Source: Candidatus Cloacimonadota bacterium
Lineage (GTDB): Bacteria; Hydrothermota; E44-bin80
Assembly: GCA_004376305.1 (NCBI GenBank)
Contig: SOKD01000018.1
Coordinates: 1 to 6,865 of the forward strand
DNA: 6,865 nt
Direction of reading: 5' to 3'
Shown: positions 6,019-6,865 of the stretch, in pieces
Position numbering within the stretch: position 1 is the stretch's first letter
Layout of the letters: the number at the start of each line of letters is the position of its first letter
Notes under the pieces: model-generated
Told to the model about the DNA's origin: nothing
Seen by the model: the letters and a program-made list of their open reading frames with translations, nothing else
Database searches by the model: none
Made by a program: the position numbers and the translations under genes

Positions 6019-6390
6019 TCAGTATACCTCTTCATCTTCTGTTGTCAAATGAACCTTTCTCTTTATTTTCTTCTGTGATTGCTTCTTTTTTGCCTGCAGT
6101 ATTTTTTCTTTCACGTGCTGCGGCATTTTTGTTGCTTTTCGGGTTTTCTTTTCCTTGTTTAATACTTTAAGTTTTTTTTGCAACCTTGTCAATGCAAGAG
6201 CCCTGTTCTTTGCTTGAGACCGGTGCTCGGTAGCTATAACCGTAATGCCTGAGGGTGGGTGAAAGATTCTAACTGCAGTTTCCCTTTTGTTCTTTCGTTG
6301 TCCTCCGGGTCCGCTGCTCTTGTAAAAGGAAATCTCAACTTCACGAACAAGAGTTTCAATGTTCGTTGAAAATTTTTTCGTTGGTTTCAT
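6019..6390 (-). CDS. Release-factor-domain (GGQ) protein, putative ribosome-rescue peptidyl-tRNA hydrolase
   Basis: A 123-residue protein made of the class I release-factor catalytic domain alone. The GGQ motif is at 29-31 in 'SSGPGGQRKNK'. It is followed by 'ETAVRIFHPPSGITVIATE' and 'RSQAKNRALALTRL', all typical of the RF-1 catalytic fold. The stop-codon-reading domains (PxT/SPF) are absent, so hydrolysis should not depend on a stop codon. A Lys/Arg-rich tail at about 77-113 resembles the ArfB tail that reaches into the empty mRNA channel of stalled ribosomes. The compact core lacks the helical insertion of E. coli ArfB and looks closer to RF1 or mitochondrial MTRFR. An acidic end 'TTEDEEVY' follows the basic tail. 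Its likely role is release of peptides from stalled ribosomes, which is inferred. There is no evident Shine-Dalgarno site. The ATG at 6390 is the only normal start, since an in-frame TGA lies 24 bases upstream. Confidence 0.93.
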   Translation of the reverse strand: MKPTKKFSTNIETLVREVEISFYKSSGPGGQRKNKRETAVRIFHPPSGITVIATEHRSQAKNRALALTRLQKKLKVLNKEKKTRKATKMPQHVKEKILQAKKKQSQKKIKRKVHLTTEDEEVY

Positions 6391-6405
6391 TTGAATACGA
6401 TAGTA

Positions 6406-6414
6406 AGTATATCA
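6406..6414 (-). promoter_or_regulatory. Extended -10 promoter of the GGQ protein gene
   Basis: On the minus strand TGATATACT (6414-6406) forms an extended -10 element (TG-N-TATACT). A weak -35 candidate, TTGTAT, lies 17 bases further upstream. The start of transcription would fall near 6399, leaving only about nine bases before the ATG at 6390. This agrees with the missing Shine-Dalgarno site and suggests a nearly leaderless mRNA. Confidence 0.5.
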
Positions 6415-6492
6415 AAAAAACATATTTAATACAAGTAATTTCTAAAAAAAGGGTAATTTGCGGAATGAGAAAAATAAGAGGTGAATTGATCT

Positions 6493-6865
6493 CTAATTGA
6501 ATGCGGGGATGGATATGGTGAACGTGGTGCCTGAACCAGAGTTGTTTCTTACGGTAATTTCTCCATCAAGTGACTCAACAATTTTTTTCACAATTGACAA
6601 ACCAAGTCCGGTTCCATTCTCTTTAGTCGTATAGAATGGATCGAATATTGATTTGACAGCTTCTGCATCAATCCCTTTTCCCGTGTCGGATACTTCAAAA
6701 ATTACATGATGATTGATTCTTCTTGCGCAAAGTCCAATTGTTCCACGACCTCCATTCTCTTCTATGGATTCTTTTGCGTTTCTTATGAGATTTGAGACAA
6801 TGCAATGAAGTGCTTCTTGATTCGAAATGAGAAGATCATCAGCAAATTCCCTCTGTATGCGCAAT
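6493..6865 (-). CDS. Sensor histidine kinase, C-terminal ATPase domain (5' part outside window)
   Basis: Only the last 124 or so codons are inside the window, and the gene continues past position 6865. They form a GHKL-type ATPase domain with all boxes in order. From the first whole codon, the N box is 'NLIRNAKES' (25-33), the G1 box 'DTGKGI' (60-65), the F box 'IFDPFYTTK' (73-81) and the G2 box 'GTGLGLSIVKKI' (84-95). The pattern matches the NtrB/ZraS-like group of two-component sensors. The phosphorylated histidine and any sensor domain lie upstream and cannot be seen. No receiver domain is fused at the C-terminus and no response regulator follows within the window, so its partner is either upstream or elsewhere. 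The stop is TAG at 6495-6493. Confidence 0.95.
   Translation of the reverse strand, partial: LRIQREFADDLLISNQEALHCIVSNLIRNAKESIEENGGRGTIGLCARRINHHVIFEVSDTGKGIDAEAVKSIFDPFYTTKENGTGLGLSIVKKIVESLDGEITVRNNSGSGTTFTISIPAFN

Noticed and set aside
6391..6492. Terminator after the histidine kinase gene
   Set aside because: The region has T-rich runs but no inverted repeat that would form a stable stem.

Overview
The window looks like ordinary chromosomal sequence from a Gram-negative-type bacterium of moderate, slightly AT-rich composition (roughly 40% G+C by eye). Shine-Dalgarno sites are strong for most genes and promoters are of the sigma-70 type. The exact lineage cannot be fixed from the sequence alone. 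A free-standing release-factor-like protein, a lone fructose-type PTS IIA protein, a secreted DUF6569/ARPP-1-like protein and a large membrane-anchored protein with a pseudopilin-like C-terminus would fit Planctomycetota or deltaproteobacterial-type groups. That is only a guess. I see no mobile element, CRISPR array or sign of recent transfer.

Layout. From 1 to 2640 on the minus strand lies a translation cluster: a sigma-70 promoter (2608-2636), a tRNA-Val(GAC) gene with encoded CCA (2513-2590), thrS (540-2483), and infC starting at an AUU codon (520 down to the window edge). The thrS-infC pair is the conserved start of the thrS-infC-rpmI-rplT operon, so rpmI and rplT may follow beyond position 1. 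Upstream on the same strand is a one-gene unit for a PTS EIIA (type 2) protein (2711-3229) with its own promoter (3272-3300). It is separated by a strong hairpin terminator (3337-3369) from a secreted DUF6569/ARPP-1-like protein (3428-4462).

A 167-base divergent region then separates that gene from the only plus-strand gene, a 457-residue protein with one N-terminal membrane anchor (4630-6003), driven by a near-consensus promoter (4555-4583). This gene converges, with a 15-base gap, on a minus-strand gene for a small GGQ release-factor-domain protein (6019-6390). That protein resembles ribosome-rescue hydrolases (ArfB/MTRFR type). The window ends inside a sensor histidine kinase gene on the minus strand (6493-6865), of which only the ATPase domain is visible.

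How the genes relate. Four features concern translation: tRNA-Val, threonyl-tRNA synthetase, IF-3 and a putative ribosome-rescue factor. Two are signalling components, the EIIA protein and the histidine kinase. Two are envelope-directed proteins of unknown function transcribed divergently. Nothing here assembles into a clear new multi-gene system. The most interesting items are the hybrid rescue factor, the tRNA-Val/thrS arrangement, the AUU start of infC, and the divergent pair of uncharacterised envelope proteins.
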